A stretch of 64,000 bases of DNA from Mycobacterium intracellulare ATCC 13950 (GTDB lineage Bacteria > Actinomycetota > Actinomycetes > Mycobacteriales > Mycobacteriaceae), in contig NC_016946.1 in assembly GCF_000277125.1 (NCBI RefSeq), forward strand, positions 2,790,001-2,854,000. The letters run 5' to 3'. How positions within the stretch are numbered: position 1 is the stretch's first letter; the number at the start of each line of letters is the position of its first letter. The translations under genes were made by a program, and so were the position numbers. Below the pieces are notes generated by a model, which did not search any database, had not been told where the DNA came from, and saw only the letters and a list, made by a program, of their open reading frames with translations. Positions 27,835 to 38,326 of the stretch are shown here, in pieces.

Positions 27835-29010
27835 GTGACGGCAGTGCCTGAGACAACCCAGACCAGTCTCGACGGCTACCGTGGCCTGCTGGCCGACGCG
27901 TTCAACGAACAGGTCCTGGCGTGGACGACGGAAGCCGAAGCGCGCCAACAGTTTCCGCGTGAACTGATCGAACACCTCGGTGCGCGCGGTGTCTTCAGCG
28001 AAAAATGGGGCGACGGCGCGCTGCCCGACGTCGGCAAGCTGGTCGAGCTCGCCTTCGCCCTGGGCAGGTTGTCCTCGGCCGGCATCGGGGTGGGGGTCAG
28101 CCTGCACGACTCGGCGATCGCCGTCCTGCGCCGGTTCGGCAAGTCCGACTACCTGCGGGACATCTGCGAACGGGCGATCCGGGGGCAGGCCGTGCTGTGC
28201 ATCGGAGCCTCCGAGGAGTCCGGCGGCTCCGACCTGCAGATCGTCGAGACCGAGATCTCCTCTCGGGACGGGGGTTTCGATGTCCGCGGGATCAAGAAGT
28301 TCGTCTCGTTGTCCCCCATCGCCGATCACATCATGGTGGTGGCGCGCAGCGTCGACCACGACTCGTCCAGCAAGTACGGCAACGTCGCGCTGATCGCGGT
28401 GCCGACGGCCCAGGTCGGCGTGCAGCGGCCCTACAACAAGGTCGGCGCCGGGCCGCTGGACACCGCCGCCGTGCACATCGACACCTGGGTCCCCGCCGAC
28501 GCCCTGGTCGCGCGGGCCGGCACCGGGCTGGCGGCCATCAGCTGGGGGCTGGCCCACGAGCGGATGTCGATCGCCGGTCAGATCGCGGCGTCGTGCCAGC
28601 GGGCGATCGGGATCACGTTGGCGCGCATGATGACTCGTCGCCAGTTCGGTCACACGTTGTTCGAGCACCAGGCGCTGCGGCTGCGGATGGCGGATCTGCA
28701 GGCGCGCGTCGACCTGCTGCGGCACGGCCTGCTCGGCATCGCGGCCCAGGGCCGGCTGGATCTGCGCGCGGCCGCGGGTGTCAAGGTGACCGCGGCCCGC
28801 CTCGGCGAGGAAGTGATGTCGGAATGCATGCACATATTCGGCGGCGCGGGTTACCTCATCGACGAGACGCCGCTGGGTGCGTGGTGGCGCGACATGAAGC
28901 TCGCCCGCGTCGGCGGCGGCACCGACGAGGTGTTGTGGGAGTTGGTCGCCGCCGCAATGGCGCCCGATTACGCCGGCTACGCGTCGGTGGTGGGGGCTTC
29001 CAGCGCGTAG
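27835..29010 (+). CDS. mbtN: Mycobactin acyl-ACP dehydrogenase (FadE14)
   Basis: A 391-residue flavoprotein of the acyl-CoA dehydrogenase fold, Rv1346-like. Visible motifs are [14 protein letters not shown] (substrate and FAD contact), the [22 protein letters not shown] helix and the C-terminal [12 protein letters not shown] near the active-site loop. It introduces the cis double bond found next to the carbonyl of the mycobactin acyl chain, acting on acyl-MbtL. The start is GTG 27835, directly after the mbtM stop. Its last 34 bases overlap the convergent mbtK. Confidence 0.92.
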   Translation: MTAVPETTQTSLDGYRGLLADAFNEQVLAWTTEAEARQQFPRELIEHLGARGVFSEKWGDGALPDVGKLVELAFALGRLSSAGIGVGVSLHDSAIAVLRRFGKSDYLRDICERAIRGQAVLCIGASEESGGSDLQIVETEISSRDGGFDVRGIKKFVSLSPIADHIMVVARSVDHDSSSKYGNVALIAVPTAQVGVQRPYNKVGAGPLDTAAVHIDTWVPADALVARAGTGLAAISWGLAHERMSIAGQIAASCQRAIGITLARMMTRRQFGHTLFEHQALRLRMADLQARVDLLRHGLLGIAAQGRLDLRAAAGVKVTAARLGEEVMSECMHIFGGAGYLIDETPLGAWWRDMKLARVGGGTDEVLWELVAAAMAPDYAGYASVVGASSA

Positions 29011-29600
29011 AGCGCCATGCGCCGGTTCGTCGTGTCGTGCTCGCCGAGGAACTCACATCCGACGTACTCGCACAGCCTGCGGGCGGTGGTGTTGCGGTGA
29101 TCGGGGTCGAACATGATCCGGCGGCACCGCGGCTCCGCCGAAAAGGCGCTGGCCACGATCCGGGGCAACAGCATCGGGCCCAGGCCCCGGTTCACCAGCT
29201 TCACGTCGGCGATGGCGGCGTGCAGCCCCAGATCGTACGGCGCGGCGTCGTAATAGCGCGAGATCAGATCCTTTGCGCCCCAATACAGTTCGAGGTAGGC
29301 GATATCCCTGCCGCGCACACTCCCGATCAACGGCAGGGAGTAGGTGCCCTCGAGTTGGGCGTCCAGGTGCTGCCGCCAGCGCGGGGTCGGCCAGTCGTAC
29401 TCCCACGCCTCGGCCAGGTGCGGCCGGTTCATCCACTCGGCCACCATGTCCGCGTCCTCGAGCTGGGCCGCGCGCAGCCCGAAGGGGGCATCCAGGGCGG
29501 GCGTGGGTGGCCGGGGGATCTGTGCGACCTCGTCGGCGATGTCGAAGCGTTCGCGCGGCAGGATCTGGACGGCAGGCGTGTCCGGTGGGGCGTCGGGCAT
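28977..29600 (-). CDS. mbtK: Mycobactin lysine N-epsilon-acyltransferase
   Basis: A 207-residue GNAT-fold acyltransferase, Rv1347c-like. The region [20 protein letters not shown], the [14 protein letters not shown] acyl-pantetheine site (near 140) and the [21 protein letters not shown] segment are typical of the siderophore IucB/MbtK subgroup. It transfers the long acyl chain from MbtL to the lysine side chain. It is transcribed toward mbtN (34-bp tail overlap) and has its own candidate IdeR box 22 bases upstream. Confidence 0.92.
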   Translation of the reverse strand: MPDAPPDTPAVQILPRERFDIADEVAQIPRPPTPALDAPFGLRAAQLEDADMVAEWMNRPHLAEAWEYDWPTPRWRQHLDAQLEGTYSLPLIGSVRGRDIAYLELYWGAKDLISRYYDAAPYDLGLHAAIADVKLVNRGLGPMLLPRIVASAFSAEPRCRRIMFDPDHRNTTARRLCEYVGCEFLGEHDTTNRRMALYALEAPTTDA

Positions 29601-29621
29601 AGTGCGCAGAGCGTACCTGAG

Positions 29622-29640
29622 TAAGGGTAGGCATACCGTA
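29622..29640. promoter_or_regulatory. Weak candidate IdeR box upstream of mbtK
   Basis: The site matches 13 of 19 consensus positions when read on the plus strand and lies 22 bases upstream of the mbtK start, within the 311-bp gap between mbtK and the divergent Rv1842c-like gene. It is weaker than the mbtL box. Confidence 0.45.
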
Positions 29641-29789
29641 GTTGCCCTCGGTCAGCGGCGGTTTCCGGCGCCAACCCGCGGCGCCGCCGCGAGCGGTCGG
29701 CGCCGCGGCGCCGTCACCCGGGCTAGCATTAGGCAGCAAAGACGGAAGCAACCGCGTCCGCTCGGTCACCAGGCAGCGAAAGGATCGAC

Positions 29790-29915
29790 GTGCCGCAGGC
29801 ACCCGCGCAGGCCATCGGCTTGCCGGCGCACGGGCCGTCGGACGAGCCGCCCGATGCGGAGCCTCCCCCGGTCACCGGCCCACCACCGTCGACCCGCGGG
29901 CGGCGTAATTCATGA
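29790..29915 (+). CDS. Possible small upstream ORF coupled to the Rv1842c-like gene
   Basis: A GTG at 29790 preceded by AAGGA opens a 41-codon Pro-rich frame ([20 protein letters not shown]...) whose TGA overlaps the ATG of the next gene as ATGA. The stop/start overlap suggests translational coupling, but the composition is only GC-rich Pro/Ala/Gly and it may be chance. The rest of the 29601-29911 gap holds the candidate mbtK iron box and nothing else I recognise. Confidence 0.25.
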   Translation: MPQAPAQAIGLPAHGPSDEPPDAEPPPVTGPPPSTRGRRNS

Positions 29916-31282
29916 ACGTCACCGTCACCGTGATCAGCATTGTGGCGATCGCGGTGCTGATCTTCGGCAACGCCGTCTTCGTCGCCGCCGAATTCTCGTT
30001 GACCACCCTGGACCGCAGCGCCGTGGAGGCAAACGCCCGCGGCGGCGGCCGCCGCGACCGCTGGATCCGCCGCGCGCACCAGCGGCTGTCGTTTCAGTTG
30101 TCGGGCGCGCAGCTCGGGATCTCCGTCACGACGCTGGCGGCCGGTTACCTGACCGATCCGATGGTCGAGGACCTGCCTCACCCCTGGCTGGACGCGCTCG
30201 GCATCCCCGACCGGGTCGGCGACGCGATCATGGCCGCGCTGGTGCTGGTGATCGTGACGTCGGTGTCGATGGTGTTCGGTGAGCTCGTCCCCAAATACCT
30301 GGCGGTGGCGCGGCCGCTGTCGACCGCGCGCGCCGTAGTGGGGGCTCAGGTGCTGTTCTCGCTGCTGTTGACCCCGGCGATCCGATTGACCAACGGCGCG
30401 GCGAACTGGATCGTGCGCCGGTTGGGCATCGAGCCCGCCGAGGAGTTGCGGTCCGCACGGTCCCCGCAAGAGCTGTTGTCGCTCGTGCGTTCGTCGGCGC
30501 GCAGCGGCGCCCTGGACGCCTCGACGGCGGCGCTGGTGCGGCGATCGTTGCAGTTCGGCACGCTGAGCGCCGAGGAGTTGATGACGCCCCGCTCCAAGAT
30601 CGTGGCGCTGCAGACCGACGACACGGTCGCCGACCTGGTGACCGCGGCCGCCGAGTCCGGGTTCTCCCGCTTCCCCATCGTCGACGGCGACCTCGATGAG
30701 ACCGTCGGCATCGTGCACGTCAAACAGGTGTTCGCGATCCCGCGCGCCGACCGCGGGCGCACGCTGCTGACCACGGTGGCGCAACCCGTCGCGGTGGTGC
30801 CCTCCACCCTCGACGGGGACGCGGTGATGGCCGAGATCCGGGCCAACAGTTTGCAAACCGCACTCGTCGTCGACGAATACGGCGGCACCGCGGGCATGGT
30901 GACCCTCGAGGACCTGATCGAAGAGATCGTGGGCGATGTCCGCGACGAACACGACGACGCCACGCCCGACGTGGTGCCCGCCGGCACCGGCTGGCGGGTG
31001 TCGGGCCTGTTGCGCATCGACGAGGTGGCCGCCGCCACCGGATTCCGGGCGCCCGAGGGCCCCTACGAGACGATCGGCGGATTGGTGCTGCGCGAGATCG
31101 GTCACATCCCGGCGGCCGGTGACACGGTGAAGCTTCCCGGCCTGGACGCCGACGGCTTGCTGGACGCGGTGACGCGCTGGCAGGCGCGGGTCATCCGGAT
31201 GGACGGCCGCCGGATCGACTTGCTCGAATTGACCGAACTGAGCGGTCACGGCGACATTCCCGCGCCGGAGGCACACCGATGA
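29912..31282 (+). CDS. CNNM/CorC-type transporter family protein, Rv1842c-like
   Basis: A 456-residue membrane protein. An N-terminal DUF21/CNNM transmembrane domain (about 1-185, with [17 protein letters not shown] and [10 protein letters not shown]) is followed by a CBS pair (about 205-335, [33 protein letters not shown]) and a C-terminal CorC_HlyC domain (about 350-440). Relatives are linked to magnesium or cobalt efflux and were once called haemolysins. The start is ATG 29912. It overlaps the next gene by four bases, so the two probably form a heteromeric pair. Confidence 0.92.
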   Translation: MNVTVTVISIVAIAVLIFGNAVFVAAEFSLTTLDRSAVEANARGGGRRDRWIRRAHQRLSFQLSGAQLGISVTTLAAGYLTDPMVEDLPHPWLDALGIPDRVGDAIMAALVLVIVTSVSMVFGELVPKYLAVARPLSTARAVVGAQVLFSLLLTPAIRLTNGAANWIVRRLGIEPAEELRSARSPQELLSLVRSSARSGALDASTAALVRRSLQFGTLSAEELMTPRSKIVALQTDDTVADLVTAAAESGFSRFPIVDGDLDETVGIVHVKQVFAIPRADRGRTLLTTVAQPVAVVPSTLDGDAVMAEIRANSLQTALVVDEYGGTAGMVTLEDLIEEIVGDVRDEHDDATPDVVPAGTGWRVSGLLRIDEVAAATGFRAPEGPYETIGGLVLREIGHIPAAGDTVKLPGLDADGLLDAVTRWQARVIRMDGRRIDLLELTELSGHGDIPAPEAHR

Positions 31283-32319
31283 GCGACACCATGGGCGTGC
31301 TGCTGGCGTGCCTGCTGATCGCGGTCAACGCGTACTTCGTCGGGGCCGAGTTCTCGCTCATCTCGGCGCGGCGCGACCGCCTCGAAGCGCTGGCGGAACA
31401 GGGCAGAGCCGCCGCCGTCACGGTGATCCGCGCCGGGGAGCAGCTGCCGTCCATGCTGGCCGGCGCGCAGCTGGGCGTCACGGCCGCGTCGCTGCTGCTC
31501 GGCCGGATCGGTGAGTCGGCGGTCTCGGACCTGCTGCGAACGGGGCTCGGGCTGACCGCGATTCACCCGGCGCTGCTGCACACGCTGTCGTTGGCGCTCG
31601 CTCTGGTCATCGTGGTGACGCTGCACGTGCTGTTGGGCGAGATGGTGCCCAAGAACATTGCGCTGGCCGGTCCGGAGCGCACGGCCATGCTGCTGGTCCC
31701 GCCGTACCTGGCCTACGTGCGGGCGGCCCGGCCGTTCATCGTGTTCTACGACAAGTGCGCCAGCGTGGTGGTGCGCGCGCTCGGGGTCGAGCGCAAGGAG
31801 GAGCTGGAGATCACGGTCTCCCCCGTCGAGCTGAGCGCCATGATCGCCGAGTCCGCGTCCGAGGGGCTGCTGGACCAGGAGGAGGGCACCCGGCTGGCGC
31901 GTGCGCTGCAGATCCGCCACCGGGTGGTCGGCGACGTCGCGGTGCCCCTGTCCGGGGTGCGCGCGGTGCCGGTGGCCGGCGCCGGCAAGGGCCCGACGGT
32001 CGCAGCGGTCGAGGAAGCCCTGGCCCAGAGCGGCTACTCCCGCTTCCCGGTGGCAAACGTCGACGGCAGCTTCGTCGGTTACCTCCACATCAAGGACGTG
32101 CTGACGCTCGACGACGATCCCGAGACGGTGATCGATCTGGCAAAGGTGCGGCCCCTGCCGGGACTGCCGAGGTCGCTGCCGCTGGCCGAGGCGTTGTCGC
32201 GGCTGCGCCGCAGCAACAGCCACCTGGCGCTGGTCATCGACGAGATCGGCGCCGTGGTGGCCATGGTGGCGATGGAAGACCTGGTCGAAGACTTCGTCGG
32301 GACGATGCGCGAGGCCTAG
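31279..32319 (+). CDS. CNNM/CorC-type transporter family protein, Rv1841c-like
   Basis: A 346-residue partner of the preceding gene, with the same layout but without the CorC_HlyC C-terminal domain. The DUF21 membrane domain covers about 1-180 ([34 protein letters not shown]) and the CBS pair about 200-340 ([34 protein letters not shown]). It overlaps its upstream neighbour by four bases (ATGA). The shorter form and tight coupling suggest a two-subunit cation transporter (inference). Confidence 0.92.
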   Translation: MSDTMGVLLACLLIAVNAYFVGAEFSLISARRDRLEALAEQGRAAAVTVIRAGEQLPSMLAGAQLGVTAASLLLGRIGESAVSDLLRTGLGLTAIHPALLHTLSLALALVIVVTLHVLLGEMVPKNIALAGPERTAMLLVPPYLAYVRAARPFIVFYDKCASVVVRALGVERKEELEITVSPVELSAMIAESASEGLLDQEEGTRLARALQIRHRVVGDVAVPLSGVRAVPVAGAGKGPTVAAVEEALAQSGYSRFPVANVDGSFVGYLHIKDVLTLDDDPETVIDLAKVRPLPGLPRSLPLAEALSRLRRSNSHLALVIDEIGAVVAMVAMEDLVEDFVGTMREA

Positions 32320-32631
32320 CGAGACTGGCCCGGCGGGCCCGACCGCGCGCAGCCCGTATGATCTTTCACGGCTACCAGTTAAGAAAGTGCTGGAGGGCGC
32401 CGGAGGGCACAGTGCCGCTTGCGCACGGAATGTGCGTTGCTGGACATCGATTCCGGTTACCACCGCAGCATCATTCTTGGGGCTGTCAGCGCGTCCTGAC
32501 CTGCTGTGGCAGGTCGGCGAATAACGCTCGCCAGGCTGTGCTCGGTAGGCTGATGACATTGCCAATCTGGGCCTTTCTGGTCCCTCGACGGCCCATGGAG
32601 GGTCCAGGGCGGCCCATGACGGAGGAGAATC
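32320..32631. other. 312-bp gap before glcB, no gene seen
   Basis: No credible coding frame was seen. There is a perfect 7-bp hairpin with loop TGTG (32498-32515) lacking a T tract, and GGAGG just before the glcB ATG. In M. tuberculosis PE_PGRS34 and the VapBC13 genes lie at this point; here none is present. The length would fit a long 5' leader of glcB. Confidence 0.6.
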
Positions 32632-34827
32632 ATGACTGATCGCGTGTCGGCGGGGAACTTGCGCGTCGCCCGGGTGCTTTACGACTTCGTGAACGAAGAG
32701 GCCTTGCCCGGCACCGATATCGACCCGGACAGCTTCTGGGCCGGCGTGGACAAGGTCGTCACCGACCTCACCCCGAAGAACCAGGATCTGCTGCGCCGGC
32801 GTGACGAGCTGCAGGCCCAGATCGACAAGTGGCACCGGCAGCGGGTCATCGAGCCGCTCGACATCGACGCCTATCGCGAGTTCCTCACCGAAATCGGTTA
32901 CCTGCTGCCCGAACCCGCGGATTTCACGATCACCACCTCGGGCGTCGACGACGAGATCACCACGACCGCGGGCCCCCAGCTCGTGGTGCCGGTGCTCAAC
33001 GCCCGGTTCGCGCTGAACGCCGCCAACGCCCGGTGGGGTTCGCTCTACGACGCCCTGTACGGCACCGACGTCATCTCGGAGGACGACGGCGCCGAAAAGG
33101 GGTCGAGCTACAACAAGGTGCGTGGCGACAAGGTCATCGCCTACGCGCGCAAATTCCTGGACGAGGCCGTGCCGCTGGAATCCGGCTCGTGGGCCGACGC
33201 GACCGGTCTGTCCGTCGAGGACGGCCGCCTGAAGGTCGCGACCGCCGACGGTTCCGCCGGCCTGGCCGACCCGGACAAGTTCGCCGGCTACACCGGCGAG
33301 CTCGGCTCCCCCAGCTGGTCGGTGCTGCTGGTCAACCACGGCCTGCACATCGAGATCCTCATCGATCCGGACTCGCCGATCGGCAAGACCGACGCCGCCG
33401 GCATCAAGGACGTGATCCTGGAATCGGCCGTGACCACGATCATGGACTTCGAGGACTCGGTGGCCGCCGTCGACGCCGACGACAAGGTGCTCGGCTACCG
33501 CAACTGGCTCGGCCTGAACAAGGGCGACCTGTCCGAGGACGTCGACAAGGGCGGCAAGACCTTCACCCGGGTGCTCAACCAGGACCGCACCTACTCCACG
33601 CCCGACGGCGAGGGCGAGCTGACCCTGCCGGGCCGCAGCCTGCTGTTCGTCCGCAACGTCGGCCACCTGATGACCAACGACGCGATTATCGACGCGGAGG
33701 GTCACGAGGTGTTCGAGGGCATCATGGATGCGCTGTTCACCGGGCTGACCGCGATTCACGGGCTCAAGACGAGTGAGGCGAACGGGCCGCTGGCCAACAG
33801 CCGCACCGGGTCCATCTACATCGTCAAGCCCAAGATGCACGGGCCCGACGAGGTCGCGTTCACCTGCGAGCTGTTCAGCCGGGTCGAAGACGTCCTCGGG
33901 CTGCCGCAGGGCACCCTCAAGGTCGGCATCATGGACGAGGAGCGGCGCACCACCGTCAACCTCAAGGCCTGCATCAAGGCCGCGGCCGACCGGGTGGTGT
34001 TCATCAACACCGGCTTCCTCGACCGCACCGGCGACGAGATCCACACCTCGATGGAGGCGGGTCCGATGATCCGCAAGGGCGCGATGAAGGGCACCACCTG
34101 GATCAAGGCCTACGAGGACGCCAACGTCGACATCGGCCTGGCCGCCGGGTTCAAGGGCAAGGCGCAGATCGGCAAGGGCATGTGGGCGATGACCGAACTG
34201 ATGGCCGACATGGTCGAGCAGAAGATCGGCCAGCCCAAGGCCGGAGCCACCACCGCGTGGGTGCCCTCGCCGACGGCGGCCACCCTGCACGCGATGCACT
34301 ACCACTACGTCGACGTGGGCGCCGTGCAGGAGGAGCTGGCGGGCAAGAAGCGCACCAACATCGACGAGTTGCTGACCATCCCGCTGGCCAAGGAACTGGC
34401 CTGGGCTCCCGAGGAGATCCGCGAGGAGGTCGACAACAACTGCCAGTCCATCCTCGGCTACGTGGTGCGCTGGGTCGCCCAGGGCGTCGGCTGCTCGAAG
34501 GTGCCCGACATCCACGACGTGGCGCTCATGGAAGACCGTGCGACACTGCGGATTTCGAGTCAGCTGCTGGCGAACTGGCTGCGCCACGGTGTGATCACCG
34601 AGGAGGACGTGCGGGCCAGCCTCGAGCGGATGGCCCCGCTGGTGGACGAGCAAAACGCCAAGGATGCGGCGTATTTGCCGATGGCGCCCAACTTCGACGA
34701 CAGCCTGGCGTTCCTGGCGGCGCAGGACCTCATCCTGACCGGAACGCAGCAGCCCAACGGCTACACCGAGCCGATCCTGCACCGCCGTCGGCGCGAGGCC
34801 AAGGCGCGCGCCGCGCAGTCGAATTGA
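32632..34827 (+). CDS. glcB: Malate synthase G
   Basis: A 731-residue malate synthase, Rv1837c-like and close to the 741 residues of that protein. It condenses glyoxylate with acetyl-CoA to malate in the glyoxylate shunt. Visible family segments are [17 protein letters not shown] (near 270), [20 protein letters not shown] with the catalytic Arg and Glu regions around it, [17 protein letters not shown], and the C-terminal lid around [17 protein letters not shown] 32632 has GGAGG upstream. It is preceded by a 312-bp gap, so it is probably transcribed from its own promoter. Confidence 0.96.
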   Translation: MTDRVSAGNLRVARVLYDFVNEEALPGTDIDPDSFWAGVDKVVTDLTPKNQDLLRRRDELQAQIDKWHRQRVIEPLDIDAYREFLTEIGYLLPEPADFTITTSGVDDEITTTAGPQLVVPVLNARFALNAANARWGSLYDALYGTDVISEDDGAEKGSSYNKVRGDKVIAYARKFLDEAVPLESGSWADATGLSVEDGRLKVATADGSAGLADPDKFAGYTGELGSPSWSVLLVNHGLHIEILIDPDSPIGKTDAAGIKDVILESAVTTIMDFEDSVAAVDADDKVLGYRNWLGLNKGDLSEDVDKGGKTFTRVLNQDRTYSTPDGEGELTLPGRSLLFVRNVGHLMTNDAIIDAEGHEVFEGIMDALFTGLTAIHGLKTSEANGPLANSRTGSIYIVKPKMHGPDEVAFTCELFSRVEDVLGLPQGTLKVGIMDEERRTTVNLKACIKAAADRVVFINTGFLDRTGDEIHTSMEAGPMIRKGAMKGTTWIKAYEDANVDIGLAAGFKGKAQIGKGMWAMTELMADMVEQKIGQPKAGATTAWVPSPTAATLHAMHYHYVDVGAVQEELAGKKRTNIDELLTIPLAKELAWAPEEIREEVDNNCQSILGYVVRWVAQGVGCSKVPDIHDVALMEDRATLRISSQLLANWLRHGVITEEDVRASLERMAPLVDEQNAKDAAYLPMAPNFDDSLAFLAAQDLILTGTQQPNGYTEPILHRRRREAKARAAQSN

Positions 34828-34930
34828 GCCTGCGCTGGAATCGGGTTCGCACGTGTAATAGTGCCGCGGATGACTAAAATCGGCGGCGAGTTCATTCGGA
34901 TGGAACGACGGAAAGGCCGCGGGCACTGCT

Positions 34931-37054
34931 ATGGGTAGGCACAGTGCGCCCGACCCTGACGACTCCCTCGACGAGCCTTCTCGCGACGACGTGGTCGACG
35001 AGCCGTCCCGAGGTGACGACGCAGGACATCAGCAGCGGGACGCCGGCGAGGCGGCCGATTACTACTCGGAAGCCGACGACGACTACGCCGACGACGACTA
35101 CGCGGACGAGGACTACTACTCGGACGAGCGCCACTATCCCGACGACGATGAGCCCTACGCCGACGACGAGCCGTACGCCGCGGGCGACGCGTTCGCTGAC
35201 AGCACGGCCGACGAGTACCCGGAGTTTCCGCCGCGCCAGGGCGGACCGGCGAGTTCGGAGCCGCCGGCCGAATCCCCCTCGCTGTTTCGCGGCGGGCACC
35301 GGGGGCTCGCCGACTGGCGGGGCGGCCATCGCAGCGAGGGCGGTCGCCGCGGCGTCAGCATCGGGGTGATCGTCGCGCTGGTCGCCGTCGTCGTCGTGGT
35401 GGGATCGGTGATCCTGTGGAGCTTCTTCGGCGACGTGCTGTCCAAGCGGTCGCACAAGGCGGCCGGCCGTTGCGTCGGCGGTCAAGAGACCGTAGCCGTC
35501 GTCGCCGACCCGTCGATCGCCACGTCCGTTCAGGAACTCGCCGAAAGCTACAACAAATCGGCCGGACCGATCGGCGACCGCTGCATGGTGGTCAACGTCA
35601 AGCCGGCCGACTCCGACGCCGTGCTCAACGGTTTCATCGGCAAGTGGCCGGCGGAACTGGGCGGCCAGCCGGCGCTGTGGATCCCCGGCAGCTCGATCTC
35701 CGCCGCCCGGCTGGCGGGAGCCGCGACTCAGAAGACGATCAGCGAGAGCCATTCACTGGTCAGCTCCCCGGTGGTGCTTGCCGTGCGTCCCGAACTGGCA
35801 CCGGCCCTCGCCAAGCAGAACTGGGCGGCGCTGCCCGGGCTGCAGACCAACCCGAATGCGTTGGCGGGGTTGAACTTACCCGCGTGGGGGTCGCTGCGAC
35901 TGGCGCTGCCGATGGGCGGCAACGGGGACGCATCGTTTCTTGCCGGTGAGGCGGTCGCGGCCGCGTCCGTACCGCCCGGCGCCCCGGTGCCCCAGGGCAC
36001 CGCCGCGGTGCGCTCCCTGTTGAGCGCGCAACCCAAGCTCGCCGACAACTCGTTGACCGAGGCGATGAACACGCTGCTGAAGCCCGGTGACCCGGCGACC
36101 GCGCCGGTGCACGCCGTGATCACCACCGAACAGCAGCTATTCCAGCGTGGCCAATCGCTCCCAGATGCCAAGAGCGCCTTGGCTTCCTGGCTGCCGCCGG
36201 GTCCCGCGCCGGTGGCCGACTATCCCACCGTGCTGCTCAGCGGTTCGTGGCTCACGCGCGAACAGGCCACGGCGGCCAGCGAGTTCTCCCGCTTCATGCA
36301 CAAGCCCGATCAGCTGGCCAAGCTGGCGAAGGCGGGCTTCCGGGTCAACGGGGTCAAAACCCCCAGCAGCCCGGTGACCACCTTCCCGACGCTGCCGTCC
36401 ACGCTGACCGTCGGCGACGACCCGATGCGCGCCACCCTTGCCGAGGCCATGGCCGCGCCATCGACCGGGCAGGCCACGACGATCATGCTCGACCAGTCGA
36501 TGCCCGGCCAGGAAGGCGCGAAGTCCCGGCTGGCGAACGTGATTGCGGCGCTTCAGGACCGGATCAAGGCCCTGCCCGCCAGCGCCGTCGTCGGCCTGTG
36601 GACCTTCGACGGTCACGAGGGCCGCTCCGAGGTGGCCAGCGGCCCGTTGGCCGATCCCGTCGGCGGCTCCAGCGGCCAGCCACGCTCGGCCGCACTATTG
36701 GCCGCCCTGGACAAGCAGTACTCCTCGGGCGGCGGCGCGGTGTCGTTCACCACGCTGCGCATGATCTACCAAGACATGCAGGCCAATTACCATGCGGGCC
36801 AAGCCAATTCGCTTCTAGTGATCACCTCCGGACCCCACACCGACCAAACCCTGGACGGTCCGGGGCTACAGGATTTCATCCGCAAGAGCGCCGACCCGGC
36901 CAAGCCGATCGCGGTGAACGTCATCGATTTCGGGGCCGATCCGGACCGATCGACGTGGGAAGCCGTCGCCCAGCTCAGCGGCGGCAGCTACCAGAACATC
37001 GCGACGTCGGCGTCCCCCGAGCTCGCGACGGCGGTCAACGCCTTCCTGGGCTAG
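34931..37054 (+). CDS. Membrane-anchored solute-binding/VWA-like protein, Rv1836c-like
   Basis: A 707-residue protein. Residues 1-140 are cytoplasmic, very acidic and Tyr/Asp-rich (DDDYADDDYADEDYYSDE), then comes one transmembrane helix at about 143-167, and an exported part. That part contains a bacterial solute-binding-like domain (about 180-420, ETVAVVADPSIATSVQELAE) and a von Willebrand A-type domain from about 510 (TIMLDQSMPGQ resembles the DxSxS site, with D and S kept). The function is unknown. ATG 34931 follows glcB by 103 bp on the same strand. Confidence 0.88.
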   Translation: MGRHSAPDPDDSLDEPSRDDVVDEPSRGDDAGHQQRDAGEAADYYSEADDDYADDDYADEDYYSDERHYPDDDEPYADDEPYAAGDAFADSTADEYPEFPPRQGGPASSEPPAESPSLFRGGHRGLADWRGGHRSEGGRRGVSIGVIVALVAVVVVVGSVILWSFFGDVLSKRSHKAAGRCVGGQETVAVVADPSIATSVQELAESYNKSAGPIGDRCMVVNVKPADSDAVLNGFIGKWPAELGGQPALWIPGSSISAARLAGAATQKTISESHSLVSSPVVLAVRPELAPALAKQNWAALPGLQTNPNALAGLNLPAWGSLRLALPMGGNGDASFLAGEAVAAASVPPGAPVPQGTAAVRSLLSAQPKLADNSLTEAMNTLLKPGDPATAPVHAVITTEQQLFQRGQSLPDAKSALASWLPPGPAPVADYPTVLLSGSWLTREQATAASEFSRFMHKPDQLAKLAKAGFRVNGVKTPSSPVTTFPTLPSTLTVGDDPMRATLAEAMAAPSTGQATTIMLDQSMPGQEGAKSRLANVIAALQDRIKALPASAVVGLWTFDGHEGRSEVASGPLADPVGGSSGQPRSAALLAALDKQYSSGGGAVSFTTLRMIYQDMQANYHAGQANSLLVITSGPHTDQTLDGPGLQDFIRKSADPAKPIAVNVIDFGADPDRSTWEAVAQLSGGSYQNIATSASPELATAVNAFLG

Positions 37055-37404
37055 CCGGCCCGGCGTCGGTCACGATGTGGCCGACGGCGTCGTGCACGGA
37101 AAACCGGAAAATTCGGACACCGTCTATCCAATCGCGGTCGGCTGTGCCACACTCGTGATAGAACAAACCGTTCTTTCTATCAACGTTGATCCAGGAAGAC
37201 GTAGCGCAACGATGTCCTCTGCACCGCTGGACGCCGCCGCGACACCGGCCTTGCGCCCGACCGGACCCCCTTCGGCGACCCGGCGACGCGGGAGCGCCTG
37301 GCGCGCCCTGCTCGGCGGCCGCGCGGCACCCGGGCGCGCCCGCCTCCCCTTCGCACACCGCACCGAATCTCGTTGAGCCGTTGGCCAACCCAGGAAGGCA
37401 CCCC
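37055..37404. other. 350-bp gap with palindromic operator, no convincing gene
   Basis: This gap separates the VWA-like gene from the DUF2236 pair. It holds the perfect 8-bp inverted repeat listed separately and, next to it, an AT-richer stretch that could be the promoter. A 54-codon frame at 37212-37376 has only Arg/Ala/Pro-rich composition and no ribosome site, and I do not call it. Confidence 0.6.
37156..37182. promoter_or_regulatory. Candidate TetR operator before the DUF2236 genes
   Basis: Perfect inverted arms TGATAGAA and TTCTATCA are separated by 11 bases, with an inner AGAAC-N5-GTTCT palindrome. It lies about 225 bp upstream of the first DUF2236 gene. The TetR regulator at the end of the same gene group is the natural candidate to bind it (inference). 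Confidence 0.5.
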
Positions 37405-38295
37405 ATGGCCCAGCCCCTGCCCACCGACCCGGAGGACGTCCCGGCCGGACCCGAGCGGCGCGACCGGCGGGCGGACACGGATTCCGCCGACACCTCGTTT
37501 CTCGCCGAGGAGATATCGCCGTGGCTGTCCCCCGCCTACGGCGCGGCGAACGTCGTGATGCAGCTGGCGAATTCCGGTGTGGCCTATGGCGTGATGGAAA
37601 GCAAGGTGGACAGCGGCAACCTGTACAAGCATCCGTTCAAACGCGCCCGCACCACCTTCACCTACATCGCGGTGGCCATCGCCGGCAACGCGCGGGACCG
37701 CCGTGTGTACCGGGAGGCCGTCAACGCCGCACACGCCCAGGTGCGCTCCGGCCCGCAAAGCCCGGTGCGCTACAACGCCTTCGACCCGCAGTTACAGCTG
37801 TGGGTCGCCTCCTGCATGGCCGCGGTGTTCGAGGACACCCGCAGGCTGCGGGGCGGCCGTTCCCGACGCGACCCCGACACCATCCACCGGGCGGCGTCGG
37901 TGTTCGCCACCACATTGCAGGTGCCGCCGGAAATGTGGCCCGCCGACCGCGAAGCCGCAGACCGGTACTGGCAGGAGCAACTCGACCGGCTCGACTTCGA
38001 CGACCGCATGCGCAGCTACCTGATCGGCATCGCGCGCCTGGATTTTCTGCCCGCCCCCGTCTCGGCGCTGTTCGGCGGGTGGAACCTCTTCATGACGCTG
38101 GGGTACCTGCCGCCGCAGCTGCGCGAAAAGCTCGGGTTCGGCTGGACGGCCGCGCAGCAACGCCGGTTCGACCGCTGGCAGCGCCTCCTCGGGGTCCTGG
38201 ACCTGTTCACGCCGCGGTTCTTGACGCGCCTCGGCGTGCAGGCGGTGGTGTGGGACATGCGTTTGCGGCACCGGATCGGGGCGACCGTCGTGTGA
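37405..38295 (+). CDS. DUF2236 (oxygenase MpaB-like) family protein, first copy
   Basis: A 296-residue protein of the DUF2236/MpaB family. Members include the latex-clearing protein Lcp and rubber-degradation enzymes, some of them haem proteins. The segments HPFKRARTTFTYIAVAIAGN, LQLWVASCMAAVFED and the Tyr/Trp-rich DREAADRYWQEQ follow the family pattern. No signal peptide is visible. ATG 37405 is preceded by AGGAAGG. It is followed by a second family member after 31 bp and then a TetR gene. Confidence 0.8.
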   Translation: MAQPLPTDPEDVPAGPERRDRRADTDSADTSFLAEEISPWLSPAYGAANVVMQLANSGVAYGVMESKVDSGNLYKHPFKRARTTFTYIAVAIAGNARDRRVYREAVNAAHAQVRSGPQSPVRYNAFDPQLQLWVASCMAAVFEDTRRLRGGRSRRDPDTIHRAASVFATTLQVPPEMWPADREAADRYWQEQLDRLDFDDRMRSYLIGIARLDFLPAPVSALFGGWNLFMTLGYLPPQLREKLGFGWTAAQQRRFDRWQRLLGVLDLFTPRFLTRLGVQAVVWDMRLRHRIGATVV

Positions 38296-38326
38296 CGGCC
38301 CACCGACGCGCACAAGGAGGAACGGG

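Noticed and set aside
32498..32515. Hairpin upstream of glcB as a terminator
   Set aside because: The perfect 7-bp stem has no T tract after it on either strand.
31246..34926. Very long minus-strand open frame opposite the CNNM and glcB genes
   Set aside because: It spans two well-supported genes on the other strand; the product is a low-complexity mirror of their codons.
37212..37376. 54-codon frame in the gap before the DUF2236 genes
   Set aside because: No ribosome site, Arg/Ala/Pro-rich composition only, and located where the promoter and operator are expected.
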